DNA from: Pseudomonas petrae
GTDB taxonomy: Bacteria > Pseudomonadota > Gammaproteobacteria > Pseudomonadales > Pseudomonadaceae
Assembly (NCBI RefSeq): GCF_021728295.1
Contig: NZ_JAKJXE010000004.1
Coordinates: forward strand, 1-64,000
Length of the DNA: 64,000 nucleotides
Direction: 5' to 3'
Numbering within the stretch: position 1 is the first letter of the stretch; each line of letters begins with the position of its first letter. Shown piece by piece: positions 44,693 through 54,341 of this stretch. The position numbers and the translations under genes are program-made. A model generated the notes under the pieces. That model was not told the origin of the DNA. It saw only the letters and a list, made by a program, of their open reading frames with translations, and made no database searches.

Positions 44693-46543
44693 TCAGGGCT
44701 GCCAGAGGGTCTGGCTGCCTTCGAGCTTGCGATCCAGAAAACTCGCCGCACTGATCAGCGCCAGATGGCTGAGGGCTTGCGGCGTGTTGCCCAAGTGGTG
44801 GCCGTGGTCGTCGAACTCCTCGGCATACAGGCCCAGCGGGTTGGCGTAGCGCAGCAACTGTTCGAACTCCAGATGCGCCTGCTCCACCCGCCCGGCGCGG
44901 GCCAGGCACTCGACGTACCAGAACGAGCAGGCGACAAACGCGCCTTCTTCACCGTCGAGGCCGTCGTGGTAGTCGTCATCATTGCGATAACGGAAGACCA
45001 TGCCGTCGCGCACCAGCGTGCGTTCGATAGCGTCCAGGGTCTTGAGCCACTTGGGATCACTGGCGCCGACGAAGCGAACCAGCGGCATCAGCAACATGGA
45101 AGCATCCAGATTCTTGCTGCCCTTGTGCTGGACGAAATGGCCCAGATCGGCATCCCAGAAGTTCTCCCAGATGTCGTCATGAATGGCCTGACGCTCCCGG
45201 TCCCAGCGCTCGAACGGCGCCGGCAGCGAACGTTTTAGCGACAGCCGCAACGCCCGGTCCAGCGCGACCCAGCACATCAGTCGCGAATGCAGGAAATGCT
45301 GATCGTCGCCGCGCATTTCCCAGATCCCGACGTCCTTGCTGTTCCAGGTTTCGCACAGCTCGTTCACCAGCCGGGTGACGTGCTTCCAGCCCTCGTGGGA
45401 AATGGCCTCGCCGTATTTGTTGGCCAGGTACACCGCGTCGAGCAGCTCGCCGTAGATATCCAGCTGCGTCTGCTTGTAGGCCTCGTTGCCGATGCGCACG
45501 GGCGACGCGCCGCCGTAGCCGCTGAGGTGATCCAGTTCTTCTTCGGGCAATTCTTCGCGGCCGTCCAGCGAGTAGAGAATGCCGAGCTTATTGGCGTCTT
45601 CGCAGCAGTCGCCCATGCGCTCACGCACCCAATGCATGAAGGCGTTGGCTTCGTCGGTGTAACCCAGGCGCATGAAGGCATAGACGGTGAATGACGCGTC
45701 GCGGATCCAGGTGTAGCGGTAGTCCCAGTTGCGCTCGCCACCCTCTTCTTCCGGCAAACCAAAGGTCGCCGCAGCGACGATGCCGCCATGCTTGCGCGAG
45801 GTCAGCAGCTTGAGGGCCAGGGCCGAGCGATTGACCACTTCACGCCAGCGACCGCGGTAGTTGGAATGCCGGCTCCAGTGCTGCCAGTAGTTGACGGTGT
45901 TTTTCAGATCGCAGTCGCAATTCGTGGCCTTGACCAGCGGATCATCGGCTCCGCCGAGCATGAACTCGACGACATCGCCCTGCTTCATCTCGAACTCAGC
46001 CACCGCAGCCTGGCCTTCGAGCATCAATTCGGTGGTCGCCGCCAGACGCATGGCAGGCTGGCCTTCAGCCTCAAAACGAATGTCCTCGCCGTCCATCAGC
46101 GCGGTCGTGTCAGCGCGGCTGTAGTCGTGACGCACCCGGCAGAGCATGCGCACCGCCGTTTGGCCGTGACGAACATGAATGCGGCGGATCAGGCGCGGCA
46201 GGTTGTCGACTTCGGAAGCAATGGGCATCAGGTCGGTGACTTCGACGACTGCGTCCTTAGCGATCCAGCGCGTCATCAGCACGTTGGTTTCCGGCAAATA
46301 CAGCTGCTGGCGACGAGCATCCGGCAGGATCGGCGCCAACTGGAAAATGCCCGCGTCGGGCGTGTCCAGCAGCGCGGTGAAGATGCTTGGGCTGTCGAAG
46401 TCAGGCCAGCAGCAGAAGTCGATGCTGCCGGTGTCGGCGACCAGCGCGGCGCTGCGCATGTCGCCAATGATCCCGTGGTTTTCGATGGCGTTCTGCGGTT
46501 CCTGCTCGGCCGGATCATCCGGGTTCGGGGTGTGTTCAGCCAT
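44693..46543 (-). CDS. Glycoside hydrolase family 15 (glucoamylase/trehalase-like)
   Basis: A 616-residue cytoplasmic protein without a signal peptide. An N-terminal beta domain (about 1-230, IENHGIIGDMRSAALV) precedes the alpha6/alpha6 barrel, with the GH15 signature NWDYRYTWIRDASFT near 270 and SGYGGASPVRIGNEA near 345. It would release glucose or trehalose-derived glucose from alpha-glucans. The start overlaps the SDR stop by 8 bases. Confidence 0.88.
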   Translation of the reverse strand: MAEHTPNPDDPAEQEPQNAIENHGIIGDMRSAALVADTGSIDFCCWPDFDSPSIFTALLDTPDAGIFQLAPILPDARRQQLYLPETNVLMTRWIAKDAVVEVTDLMPIASEVDNLPRLIRRIHVRHGQTAVRMLCRVRHDYSRADTTALMDGEDIRFEAEGQPAMRLAATTELMLEGQAAVAEFEMKQGDVVEFMLGGADDPLVKATNCDCDLKNTVNYWQHWSRHSNYRGRWREVVNRSALALKLLTSRKHGGIVAAATFGLPEEEGGERNWDYRYTWIRDASFTVYAFMRLGYTDEANAFMHWVRERMGDCCEDANKLGILYSLDGREELPEEELDHLSGYGGASPVRIGNEAYKQTQLDIYGELLDAVYLANKYGEAISHEGWKHVTRLVNELCETWNSKDVGIWEMRGDDQHFLHSRLMCWVALDRALRLSLKRSLPAPFERWDRERQAIHDDIWENFWDADLGHFVQHKGSKNLDASMLLMPLVRFVGASDPKWLKTLDAIERTLVRDGMVFRYRNDDDYHDGLDGEEGAFVACSFWYVECLARAGRVEQAHLEFEQLLRYANPLGLYAEEFDDHGHHLGNTPQALSHLALISAASFLDRKLEGSQTLWQP

Positions 46544-47336
46544 TGTTGCGGAACTCCGGATAAAGGCTCATGCCGCCGTCGATGAACAGCGTCGTGCCAT
46601 GCACATAATCGGACGCATCCGAGGCCAGCCAGACGATGGCGTTGGCCACATCATCAGCCTCGCCCACCCGGCCGTACGGAATAAGCTCGAGCAGCTTTTT
46701 CTCGGCGTCGCCGCTGGTGGCCTTGGTGTTGATGGCCGTGCGAATCGCCCCCGGCGCGATGCTGTTGACGCGGATACGCTGCTCGCCCACCTCCTGGGCA
46801 ATGCTGCGCATCAACAGATCGACACCGCCTTTGGAGGCGGCGTAATTGACGTGGCCGGCCCAGGGAATGACCTGATGCACCGAGCTCATGTGGATGATCT
46901 TGCCCAGAGCGCGAGACACCTCGGGCCGGATGTCCTGTTTGGCGAACTGCCGCACTGCAGCGCGCGCGCAGAGAAACTGACCCGTCAGGTTGACGTTGAT
47001 CACGGTGTTCCAGTCTTCCAGGGTCATGTCAGCGATGGCGGCGTCTTTCTGCAGCCCGGAATTGGCCACCAGAATGTCCAGACGGCCGAACGCTCTGAGG
47101 GTCTCGGCGAACAGCTTTTCCACGTCCTGCTCGTTGGACACGTCCGCGCCAATGGCGATGGCCTGGCCGCCGGCATCAATGATTTCTTGCGCGAGCTTCT
47201 GCGCGGGTTCGGGTTGCGAGTGGTAGTTGACGACCACCGCCGCGCCGGACGCTGCCAGCCCTCTGGCCGCGCCGGCACCCAGGCCGGAACTGGCGCCGGT
47301 GACGAGGGCGACCTGGCCTTTCAAGGAAATCTGCAT
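46536..47336 (-). CDS. Glucose 1-dehydrogenase-like SDR
   Basis: A 266-residue classical SDR: cofactor motif GASSGLGAGAARG, catalytic Ser in HMSSVHQ and the YAASK motif with Tyr and Lys. It resembles bacterial glucose 1-dehydrogenases, which fits the adjacent glucan hydrolase, but SDR substrates are hard to assign. It is the first gene of the SDR-GH15-HVA1 operon. Confidence 0.85.
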   Translation of the reverse strand: MQISLKGQVALVTGASSGLGAGAARGLAASGAAVVVNYHSQPEPAQKLAQEIIDAGGQAIAIGADVSNEQDVEKLFAETLRAFGRLDILVANSGLQKDAAIADMTLEDWNTVINVNLTGQFLCARAAVRQFAKQDIRPEVSRALGKIIHMSSVHQVIPWAGHVNYAASKGGVDLLMRSIAQEVGEQRIRVNSIAPGAIRTAINTKATSGDAEKKLLELIPYGRVGEADDVANAIVWLASDASDYVHGTTLFIDGGMSLYPEFRNNG

Positions 47337-47494
47337 GGAATGTCGAGCCTCATGGTGAGCGTTTTAATGCTGACTCATGGGGTTCTGCTGAAGTTCATCG
47401 GGAAAAGGTTCGCTCCAATGGCAAAACGCTGCGGGCGGTGGCATTGGCAGGCAAGGCTTGCGCGGTCACACCGCAAAATCGAGGGCGCTCACGC

Positions 47495-47570
47495 TGGCCC
47501 CTTCCCCGCTGAAGCCGGTCCTACGATGCGCGCATCCGTCCGGTGGGACTGGCTTTAGCCGGGAAGGCTG
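47495..47570. repeat. REP pair, ACCGGCTTTAGCCGGGAA type
   Basis: CTTCCCCGCTGAAGCCGGTC faces GGACTGGCTTTAGCCGGGAA. It lies in the 325-base gap between the SDR and LysR genes, where I see no gene. Confidence 0.75.
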
Positions 47571-47661
47571 GACGCCGAACGACCGCCCTCCATAAACTGG
47601 CGCCCATATGTCGCAGGCCTTCCACAGCAGGGTGACGAATGTCGGGTAACGGGGACGATGT

Positions 47662-48585
47662 ATGAATCGCAATGAGCTGCGCAAGGCCGACATCAACCTG
47701 ATGGTGGTGTTCGAGACCTTGATGCAAGAGCGTAACGTGACCCGCGCCGCCGAGAAGCTGTTCCTCGGCCAGCCCACCATCAGCGCTGCCCTCAACCGCC
47801 TGCGTGCGCTGTTCAACGATCCGCTGTTCATTCGTGTCGGTCACCGCATGGAACCCACCGCGCGGGCCAATGAAATCATCAGTCACCTGTCGCCGGCGCT
47901 GGACGCGATGTCCGTGGCCCTGAGCCTCACGCGGGAATTCGATCCGGCCAGCAGCGACATGACCTTCCGCATCGGGCTGTCCGACGACGTCGAATACAGC
48001 CTGTTGCCGCCGATGCTGCGCGCCATCCGTGAGGAAGCGCCGGGCATCGTGCTGGTGATCAAGCAGGTCAATTTCTGGAATGTCTCGGAATTGCTCATGT
48101 CGGGCGACATCACCGTCGGCGTCTGCCTGACCCGTGAGCTGCCGGCCAACGCCAAGCGGAAACTGCTGCGCAGCGTGCAGCCGATGGTGGTGCGGGCCGA
48201 TTCGTCGCTTGACCCGATCACTTTGGACGAGTACTGCACGCGGCCCCACGTCGTGGTGTCCCACGTCGCGAACATTTCGAGTTTCGCGGATGAGTGGCTG
48301 GCGGCAATCGGACGCAAGCGCACTGCCGTACTGTCGGTGCCGCAATACAGCACGCTGCCGGCATTGATGGAGGGGACGGATCTGCTGTGCAACTTGCCGG
48401 ATCACCTGAGCCGGGCCATGGGCCGAACCGGTCTGCGCGGCGAACCGCTGCCGTTCGTGACGCCGAATCTTGAGCTGTCGATGGTCTGGCTCAGCGTCAT
48501 GGACACCGACCCTGCGGAACGCTGGCTGCGCAAGCGGCTGGAGGCATTCATGGGGGATTCAAGCGCTACCAGCTCCGCGCGGTAG
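47662..48585 (+). CDS. LysR-type transcription regulator
   Basis: A 307-residue LysR regulator. The helix-turn-helix includes LMQERNVTRAAEKLFLGQPT and ISAALNRLR (about 18-55), followed by a NodD-like substrate-binding domain. The long linker and IGLSDDVEYSLLP motif are typical of the PBP2_LTTR group. The neighbour to the left is the divergent SDR operon, 325 bases away, so it may or may not control it. No ligand is known. Confidence 0.87.
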   Translation: MNRNELRKADINLMVVFETLMQERNVTRAAEKLFLGQPTISAALNRLRALFNDPLFIRVGHRMEPTARANEIISHLSPALDAMSVALSLTREFDPASSDMTFRIGLSDDVEYSLLPPMLRAIREEAPGIVLVIKQVNFWNVSELLMSGDITVGVCLTRELPANAKRKLLRSVQPMVVRADSSLDPITLDEYCTRPHVVVSHVANISSFADEWLAAIGRKRTAVLSVPQYSTLPALMEGTDLLCNLPDHLSRAMGRTGLRGEPLPFVTPNLELSMVWLSVMDTDPAERWLRKRLEAFMGDSSATSSAR

Positions 48586-48593
48586 CGCCTGAC

Positions 48594-48905
48594 GCCTTCA
48601 CGGCTGAAGCCGGTCGTACAGAGAGTCCGCGATCCGAGAGTAGGACCGGCTTCAGCCGGGAAGAGGTCGGTTTGTACACCACAGAATTTGCGGCGTTGCG
48701 GCCGACGCCTTCCCGGCTGAAGCCGGTCCTACAGATGATTCGCGATCCCACAGTAGGACCGGCTTTAGCCGGGAAGAGGTCGGTTTGTACACCACAGAAT
48801 TTGCGGCGTTGCGGCCGACGCCTTCCCGGCTGAAGCCGGTCCTACAGATGATTCGCGATCCCATACCAGGACCGGCTTTAGCCGGGAAGAGGCCAGCGAT
48901 ATTCC
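48594..48905. repeat. Tandem array of a REP pair, 113-bp period, about 2.8 copies
   Basis: TAGGACCGGCTT-AGCCGGGAA copies begin at 48641, 48754 and 48867, exactly 113 bases apart. Each is joined to GGTCGGTTTGTACACCACAG and to an inverted partner TTCCCGGCTGAAGCCGGTCC. The array fills the 323-base gap between the LysR gene and pstB; the usual phoU is not there. Confidence 0.92.
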
Positions 48906-48908
48906 CAC

Positions 48909-49688
48909 TCAGCCAAAACGACCGGTGATGTAATCCTCGGTCTGGGTCTTGGAAGGCTTGGTGAAGATGGTGTCGGTGTCGCCGTGTTCGATCAGTTCGC
49001 CCATGAACATGAACGCGGTGTAGTCCGAGCAGCGCGCGGCCTGTTGCATGTTGTGGGTGACGATGATCACAGTGAACTGCTCTTTGAGCTCGGTGATCAG
49101 CTGTTCGATGCGACCGGTGGAGATCGGGTCGAGGGCTGAAGTCGGCTCATCCAGCAGCAGCACTTGCGGGCGCAACGCGATGGTGCGGGCGATGCACAGA
49201 CGCTGTTGCTGACCACCGGACAGGCTCTGGGCGCTCTGCTTGAGCTTGTCTTTGACTTCGTCCCACAGCGCCGCGCCGCGCAGGGCCTGCTCGACGCGCT
49301 CTTCCATCTCGCGACGAGAGAGTTTCTCGTGGTGACGCACCGCGTAGGCGATGTTGTCGTAGATCGACATCGGGAACGGCACCGGCTTCTGGAACACCAT
49401 GCCGACGTTGCTGCGCAGGCGGTTCATCGAATAACCCGGGGCGAGAATATTCTCCCCGTTGAGCATCACTTCGCCTTTGGCTTCCTGTTTCGGGTACATC
49501 GAGTAGATGCGGTTGAACACACGCAGCAGCGTGGACTTGCCGCAACCCGACGGCCCGATGATCGCGGTGATGCGCTTCTCGGGGATGATCATGTCGACCG
49601 ACTTCAGCGAACGCTGAGTGCCGTAGAAGAAATCGAGACCGCGTACCTGGATTTTGGTTTTTTCGTCGGCGAGGGAAAGGTTGTTCAT
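48909..49688 (-). CDS. pstB: Phosphate ABC transporter ATP-binding protein
   Basis: A 259-residue ATPase with Walker A GPSGCGKS, the PstB-type [17 protein letters not shown] region, signature LSGGQQQR and Walker [14 protein letters not shown]. It overlaps pstA by 1 base. It powers phosphate import with PstC and PstA. It is followed by a repeat array rather than phoU. Confidence 0.96.
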   Translation of the reverse strand: MNNLSLADEKTKIQVRGLDFFYGTQRSLKSVDMIIPEKRITAIIGPSGCGKSTLLRVFNRIYSMYPKQEAKGEVMLNGENILAPGYSMNRLRSNVGMVFQKPVPFPMSIYDNIAYAVRHHEKLSRREMEERVEQALRGAALWDEVKDKLKQSAQSLSGGQQQRLCIARTIALRPQVLLLDEPTSALDPISTGRIEQLITELKEQFTVIIVTHNMQQAARCSDYTAFMFMGELIEHGDTDTIFTKPSKTQTEDYITGRFG

Positions 49689-50566
49689 CAGGACGCCCTA
49701 TTGCGCAAAAGGAGAAGACGGGAACTGAGGCTCAGTACCAGCACAAACATGGTCATAATCAAAGCGCCGGCCCAGGCCAGGGAATGCCAGTCATCGAACG
49801 GACTCATGGCGTACTGGAAGATCACCACAGGCACGCTTGCGATCGGTTTGAGAAGGTCACTGCTCCAGAACTGGTTGCCGAAGGCGGTGAACAGCAACGG
49901 CGCGGTTTCGCCGGTGATGCGCGCCAGCGCCAGCAGGATGCCGGTCACCACGCCGGCCTTGGCCGCACGCAGGACGATTTGCAGGGTCAGCTTCCATTGC
50001 GGCACACCGAGCGCCAATGCGGCTTCGCGCATGGTCGACGGTTGCAGCTGAAGCATTTCATCGGTGGTCCGCACCACCACCGGGATCACCAGCAGTGCGA
50101 GTGCCAAGGCGCCGGCGATGGCAGAGAAACCGACCTGATGGTTGGTCACCGCGCTGAGGGGCAGGATCACCGCGGTGTACACGAACAGACCGAGCACGAT
50201 CGACGGCGCCGACAGCAGAATGTCGTTGATGAAACGCACCGCGTTGCCCAGCTTGGTGTTGCGCGCAAACTCTGCCAGCCAGATACCGGCCATCAAACCG
50301 ATCGGCGTGCCGATCAGCAGGCCGATGCCGGACATCAGAATGCTGCCGTAAAAGGCGTTCGCCAGACCGCCCGATGAGCCAGGTGGCGGGGTCATTTCAC
50401 TGAACAGCCGCAGGTTCAGCGCTTCGAAACCGTTGACGATCGTGGTCAGCAGAATCCACACCAGCCACAACAGGCCGAAGGCCGTCGCGGCGCAGCTGAG
50501 GACCATCGCGATCCTGTTCTTGATCGCGCGGGAGCGGTACAGGTTATCGTTATCGGCCTTACTCAT
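49688..50566 (-). CDS. pstA: Phosphate ABC transporter permease PstA
   Basis: A 292-residue permease with six predicted helices and the EAA-type cytoplasmic motif ([20 protein letters not shown]). It overlaps pstC by 4 bases and pstB by 1, so the three are translationally coupled. Confidence 0.95.
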   Translation of the reverse strand: MSKADNDNLYRSRAIKNRIAMVLSCAATAFGLLWLVWILLTTIVNGFEALNLRLFSEMTPPPGSSGGLANAFYGSILMSGIGLLIGTPIGLMAGIWLAEFARNTKLGNAVRFINDILLSAPSIVLGLFVYTAVILPLSAVTNHQVGFSAIAGALALALLVIPVVVRTTDEMLQLQPSTMREAALALGVPQWKLTLQIVLRAAKAGVVTGILLALARITGETAPLLFTAFGNQFWSSDLLKPIASVPVVIFQYAMSPFDDWHSLAWAGALIMTMFVLVLSLSSRLLLLRNRAS

Positions 50567-51558
50567 AGACCCTCCTTGCGCGACAGACGAGAGAGCATCA
50601 GACGGGCGATTGCCAGCACGATGAAGGTAACGACGAACAGCAGGAAGCCCAGGGCAATCAGCGCAGAACGGTGCAGGTCGGTGTAGGCCTCGCTGAACTC
50701 GTTGGCAATCACCGAAGCAATCGAGCTGCTCGGCATCATCAGCGATGCGGAGAACTGGTGGGCGTTGCCCAACACGAAGGTCACCGCCATGGTTTCACCG
50801 AGCGCACGGCCCAGGCCCAGGAACACACCGCCGACCACCGCAGAGCGGGTGTAAGGCAGGACGATGTCCCAGACCACTTCCCAGGTCGTGCCGCCCAGTG
50901 CGTAAGCCGACTCTTTAAGGGCAATGGGCACGCTGCGGAACACTTCGGTCATGACCGAGGTGATGAACGGGATAATCATGATCGCCAGCACGATGCCGGC
51001 GGTGAGCATGCCGATGCCCAGGGGTGGGCCCTGAAACACGGGACCGATCAGCGGCAGTGCGCCGAGGTTGTCGTTGATCCACGGGGCCATGTATTGCGCC
51101 ATGAACGGGCCGAAGACGAACAGGCCCCACATGCCGTAGATGATCGAAGGAATGCCCGCCAGCAGTTCCACCGCCGAAGCGATGGGCATGCGCAACCAGG
51201 GTGGTGCGACTTCAGTCAGAAAAACCGCGATGCCGAAGCTCACCGGAACGGCGATCAGCAGCGCGAGAAAGGAGGTCACCAACGTGCCGTAGATCGGCAC
51301 CAACGCGCCGAACTTGCCGTTGACCACGTCCCATTCGGTACTGGTAAGAAATTCGAAGCCAAAGGTTTTGAACGCCAGGGCACCGCCCCAGAGTGTCGAG
51401 CCGGCGATACTCGCCAGCAACAGCAGCACCAACAGAGCCGCTCCCAGCATCGTGCGCCGAAACCAGGCGTCGTGTCGGTGATCGCGGGCCGCGCGTTTTT
51501 CGCTCTCGGATATTGCATCCGGAATCACAGCGGACATGTATTGGGTGTTCTCAGTCAT
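50563..51558 (-). CDS. pstC: Phosphate ABC transporter permease PstC
   Basis: A 331-residue permease with six or more helices and the EAA-type motif KESAYALGGTTWEVVWDIV. The N terminus carries an extra charged stretch (about 1-30) before the first helix. A strong intercistronic hairpin separates it from pstS. Confidence 0.95.
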   Translation of the reverse strand: MTENTQYMSAVIPDAISESEKRAARDHRHDAWFRRTMLGAALLVLLLLASIAGSTLWGGALAFKTFGFEFLTSTEWDVVNGKFGALVPIYGTLVTSFLALLIAVPVSFGIAVFLTEVAPPWLRMPIASAVELLAGIPSIIYGMWGLFVFGPFMAQYMAPWINDNLGALPLIGPVFQGPPLGIGMLTAGIVLAIMIIPFITSVMTEVFRSVPIALKESAYALGGTTWEVVWDIVLPYTRSAVVGGVFLGLGRALGETMAVTFVLGNAHQFSASLMMPSSSIASVIANEFSEAYTDLHRSALIALGFLLFVVTFIVLAIARLMLSRLSRKEGL

Positions 51559-51580
51559 GGTAGGTCCACTCGCAAGGAAA

Positions 51581-51608
51581 CCCTGCCACCGAGCGCTCGG
51601 TGACAGGG
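51581..51608. promoter_or_regulatory. Intercistronic hairpin between pstS and pstC
   Basis: CACCGAGC and GCTCGGTG (51587-51602) form a perfect palindrome, extended by CCCTG and CAGGG with one mismatch between. No T run follows in the minus direction. Such hairpins commonly stabilise the binding-protein mRNA and lower permease expression. Confidence 0.75.
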
Positions 51609-51628
51609 GTTAGCCGGATTACGTCGAG

Positions 51629-52648
51629 TTACTTGGTGAACTCGGTTTTCCAGTAGTCTTCGATCTTGCTGACCAGCGATGCAGGCAGAGGTACGTATTC
51701 CAGTTTTTCAGCTGCGCTCTGCCCTTTTTCCAGGGACCATTTGAAGAAGTCGAAAGCAGCAGCGCTTTTCTCGGCGTTCTTCGGTTGCTTGTACATGATG
51801 ATCCAGGTGGTCGCGGTGATCGGCCATGCCGTCTTGCCCGGCGCGTTGGTCATGATCAGGTTGAAGTCTTTGGCGTTGGCCCAGTCAGCAGTGTCAGCCG
51901 CTGCGGCGAAGGCTTTGGCGTCAGGCTTGATGAATTCGCCAGCAGAGTTCTGCAGTTGGGTGAAAGCGATATCGCTCTTGGTGGCGTAGGAGTATTCAAC
52001 GTAACCGATCGAGCCCTTGATCTGTTTTACGTAAGCAGCCACACCTTCGTTACCCTTGCCGCCCACGCCCACTGGCCATTGAACAGCTGAGCCGGTGCCT
52101 GGACCCGATTTCCATGCGTCGCTGACTTTGGTCAGGTAGCTGGTGAAGTTGAAGGAGGTGCCCGAGCCGTCCGAACGGTGGACGACAGTAATGTTGGTAT
52201 CAGGCAGTTTCACGCCATCGTTCAGTTTTGTGATGACAGGGTCGTTCCACTTGGTGATTTTGCCCTGGAAGATGTCGGCGAGGACCTGGCCGCTCAATTT
52301 CACGTCGTTGGCTTTGACACCTTCCAGGTTGACGACCGGGACGATACCGCCGATCACGCTTGGGAACTGACCCAGGCCGCCGGCTTTGAGATCTTCAGCA
52401 GACATCGGGGCGTCGGACGCGCCGAAATCAACGGTTGCCGCCTTGATCTGAGCAATACCGCCGCCCGAACCGATCGACTGGTAGTTGACGCGATTGTCAG
52501 CAGTTTTGCTGTAGTCCTGCGACCACTGGGAGATAACCGGGAATACGAAACTCGAACCAGCGCCAGTCACATCAACGGCGTGTGCCATACCCGACAGGCA
52601 CATCGAAGCCATCAGAAGCGACAGGCGTTTTTTAGTCAGCAGAATCAC
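51629..52648 (-). CDS. pstS: Phosphate-binding protein PstS
   Basis: A 339-residue periplasmic phosphate-binding protein. Signal peptide about 1-24 (ending GMAHA), then TGAGSSFVFPVISQW and HRSDGSGTSFNFTSYL, which line the phosphate site. The GTG start at 52648 has GAGG about 9 bases upstream. A Pho box and -10 lie just upstream, so the operon should respond to phosphate starvation through PhoB. Confidence 0.96.
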   Translation of the reverse strand: MILLTKKRLSLLMASMCLSGMAHAVDVTGAGSSFVFPVISQWSQDYSKTADNRVNYQSIGSGGGIAQIKAATVDFGASDAPMSAEDLKAGGLGQFPSVIGGIVPVVNLEGVKANDVKLSGQVLADIFQGKITKWNDPVITKLNDGVKLPDTNITVVHRSDGSGTSFNFTSYLTKVSDAWKSGPGTGSAVQWPVGVGGKGNEGVAAYVKQIKGSIGYVEYSYATKSDIAFTQLQNSAGEFIKPDAKAFAAAADTADWANAKDFNLIMTNAPGKTAWPITATTWIIMYKQPKNAEKSAAAFDFFKWSLEKGQSAAEKLEYVPLPASLVSKIEDYWKTEFTK

Positions 52649-52722
52649 GGCAATACCTCAACAAGAGAATTTTGTGTGTGTGGTCACAGTTGAAGACCCG
52701 AGGCAGATTTAAAACTGGAAAC

Positions 52723-52740
52723 ATTTCTGTTTGATGACAG
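52723..52740 (-). promoter_or_regulatory. Pho box of pstSCAB
   Basis: On the minus strand CTGTCATCAAACAGAAAT fits the 7-4-7 Pho box (CTGTCAT-N4-CTGTCAT) with a perfect first half. TTAAAT (52707-52712) follows 10 bases later, the spacing expected for a PhoB-activated -10. The 298 bases from 52741 to the beta-lactamase gene hold nothing I can support. Confidence 0.7.
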
Positions 52741-53038
52741 TCTTGAGACCGCGCGCAAAAACGGAGACGTCTGTCAGCCATTTCCTACAGCGTGTAAAAC
52801 TGAAGTGCCCGGTTTTGTTGGCTAAGGCTGAGGTTGTCTAGCGGAAGGGAATTTAATATCAATGCGCCACATATCGGTTTGAGGGAATCGAATTTGTGGC
52901 AGTTGAGCGGTGTATCGGGCGGCGCAGGGCCGTCATTGAGCGTCGGCAGAGACCACCCTCTGTGCCGCACGGGCGATTCATCGCGGCATTGTGTATCGAG
53001 ATTTTTCGGCTCACCTCGATACACCCCGACACTCGCCC

Positions 53039-53965
53039 TTACACCGTAGCGGCAAGCCGTCCGATGTCGGCCATCAGCGCGTTGATCTGATCACCGCTGG
53101 CTTTCGAGCCGGTGTAATAAGCCGTCACCAGAATGGGTGGCCGGTCGCCGGGCCAGATCACGGCAACGTCGTTACTGGCGTTGTTGGCACCCGAACCGGT
53201 CTTATCCCCCACACGCCAGCTGCCGGGCACGCCGGCCCGCAGCTTCTTGTCGCCGGTCCGGTTATTCACCAGCCACGCCGTCAACTGATCGCGGGACGGC
53301 AACCTCAGTTCGTCGCCCAGCACTAGCGTGTTCAATGTCTGCAGCATGGCGACGGGCGTGGTGGTGTCGCGCAGATCTTCCGGCCGGTTTTCATTCAGAT
53401 CGGGCTCGCGCCGGTCGAGGCGCGTTTGCGTGTCACCGATCGAACGCAGCCAGGTGGTCAACCCTTCGGGACCGCCCATGCTGTCGAGCAGCAGGTTGGC
53501 CGCGGTGTTATCGCTGAGCGTCATCGCCGCCTCGCACAGCGAACCGACGCTCAGCCCCTGCCCGCCCACATGCAACTCGGTGGTCGGTGAATACGGCACC
53601 AGTTGCTCGGCGGAATAGACGATGCGCCGCGACAGGTCTTCCTGTTTTTGATCGACCCTCGCCAGCACGTAGGCGGCGGCCAGGCATTTGAAGGTGCTGC
53701 ACAAGGCAAAGCGTTCATCGCCGCGATGGCTGATCAGGCGCTGGCTGGCCGTGTCCAGGATGGCGACACCCAGCCGGCCGCCGTGACGACGCTCGAGGTC
53801 GGCCAGTTGCTGCTCAATGGCCCGGTCGGAAGACGGCCCGGAGCGACGCTCGGCAGCCAGTGAGGAAAGACTCAACAACGTGGGCACAGCCAGCAACGAC
53901 GCGCCGAGGAGGGTTCTGCGGGTGATCAAGATGAACGTCCTTGTGAAGGGCAACGAGCGCCGCAC
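53039..53965 (-). CDS. Class A beta-lactamase
   Basis: A 308-residue serine beta-lactamase. STFK (catalytic Ser), SDN, the omega-loop Glu in REPDLNE and KTGSG are all in order. The export signal contains RRTLLG before a hydrophobic core, which suggests the Tat pathway. A cysteine precedes the catalytic Ser (ALCSTFK), but the position after KTG that is Cys in KPC/SME-type carbapenemases is not Cys, so that disulfide is absent. The start is GTG 53965; a TTG at 53929, 9 bases after AAGGA, is an alternative. No regulator gene is adjacent, and the base composition is like the neighbours, so it looks resident. Confidence 0.93.
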   Translation of the reverse strand: MRRSLPFTRTFILITRRTLLGASLLAVPTLLSLSSLAAERRSGPSSDRAIEQQLADLERRHGGRLGVAILDTASQRLISHRGDERFALCSTFKCLAAAYVLARVDQKQEDLSRRIVYSAEQLVPYSPTTELHVGGQGLSVGSLCEAAMTLSDNTAANLLLDSMGGPEGLTTWLRSIGDTQTRLDRREPDLNENRPEDLRDTTTPVAMLQTLNTLVLGDELRLPSRDQLTAWLVNNRTGDKKLRAGVPGSWRVGDKTGSGANNASNDVAVIWPGDRPPILVTAYYTGSKASGDQINALMADIGRLAATV

Positions 53966-54108
53966 GGATCATGGCCACTCGCCCCGCTGGGAGGAGCCGC
54001 CAGTGAGCCGCTGCGAACGGTGGGCAAACCGGCGCACATCATCCGACCAGACGCTGCCTCATTTCAACTGTTGCCGGAACAAACGTCCTGCTCACCCCGC
54101 CGCTGCCG

Positions 54109-54312
54109 TTAACGCGGCCGATCAAATCCCGACACCGAACGCACCCACATGAACAGCCGCAGCGTCGCAGGTTTGTCGATATGCTCGTGGCTTGCTGCCA
54201 GCTCGCCGGCCAGGGACGCCAGCGACTGCGGCAACAGCCAGGAAATCTCCTGCTCGGTTGCCTGATACGGCATCGGTGTTTCATCTTTCTCGAACGCTGG
54301 CCATGGGTTCAT
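54109..54312 (-). CDS. Small hypothetical protein at the end of the GST-PNPOx operon
   Basis: A 67-residue soluble protein with no recognised motif, rich in Leu and Ala (EQEISWLLPQSLASLAGELA). GGGAGAGG lies 5 bases before the ATG, and the gene begins 29 bases after the oxidoreductase frame ends, supporting a real gene in the operon. Function is unknown. Confidence 0.5.
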   Translation of the reverse strand: MNPWPAFEKDETPMPYQATEQEISWLLPQSLASLAGELAASHEHIDKPATLRLFMWVRSVSGFDRPR

Positions 54313-54341
54313 CGCCGCCTCTCCCGCACACGCATGGATGG

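Noticed and set aside
48566..48864. Two minus-strand frames sharing the same peptide (MGSRIICRTGFSREG...)
   Set aside because: They are translations of the 113-bp tandem REP array, not genes.
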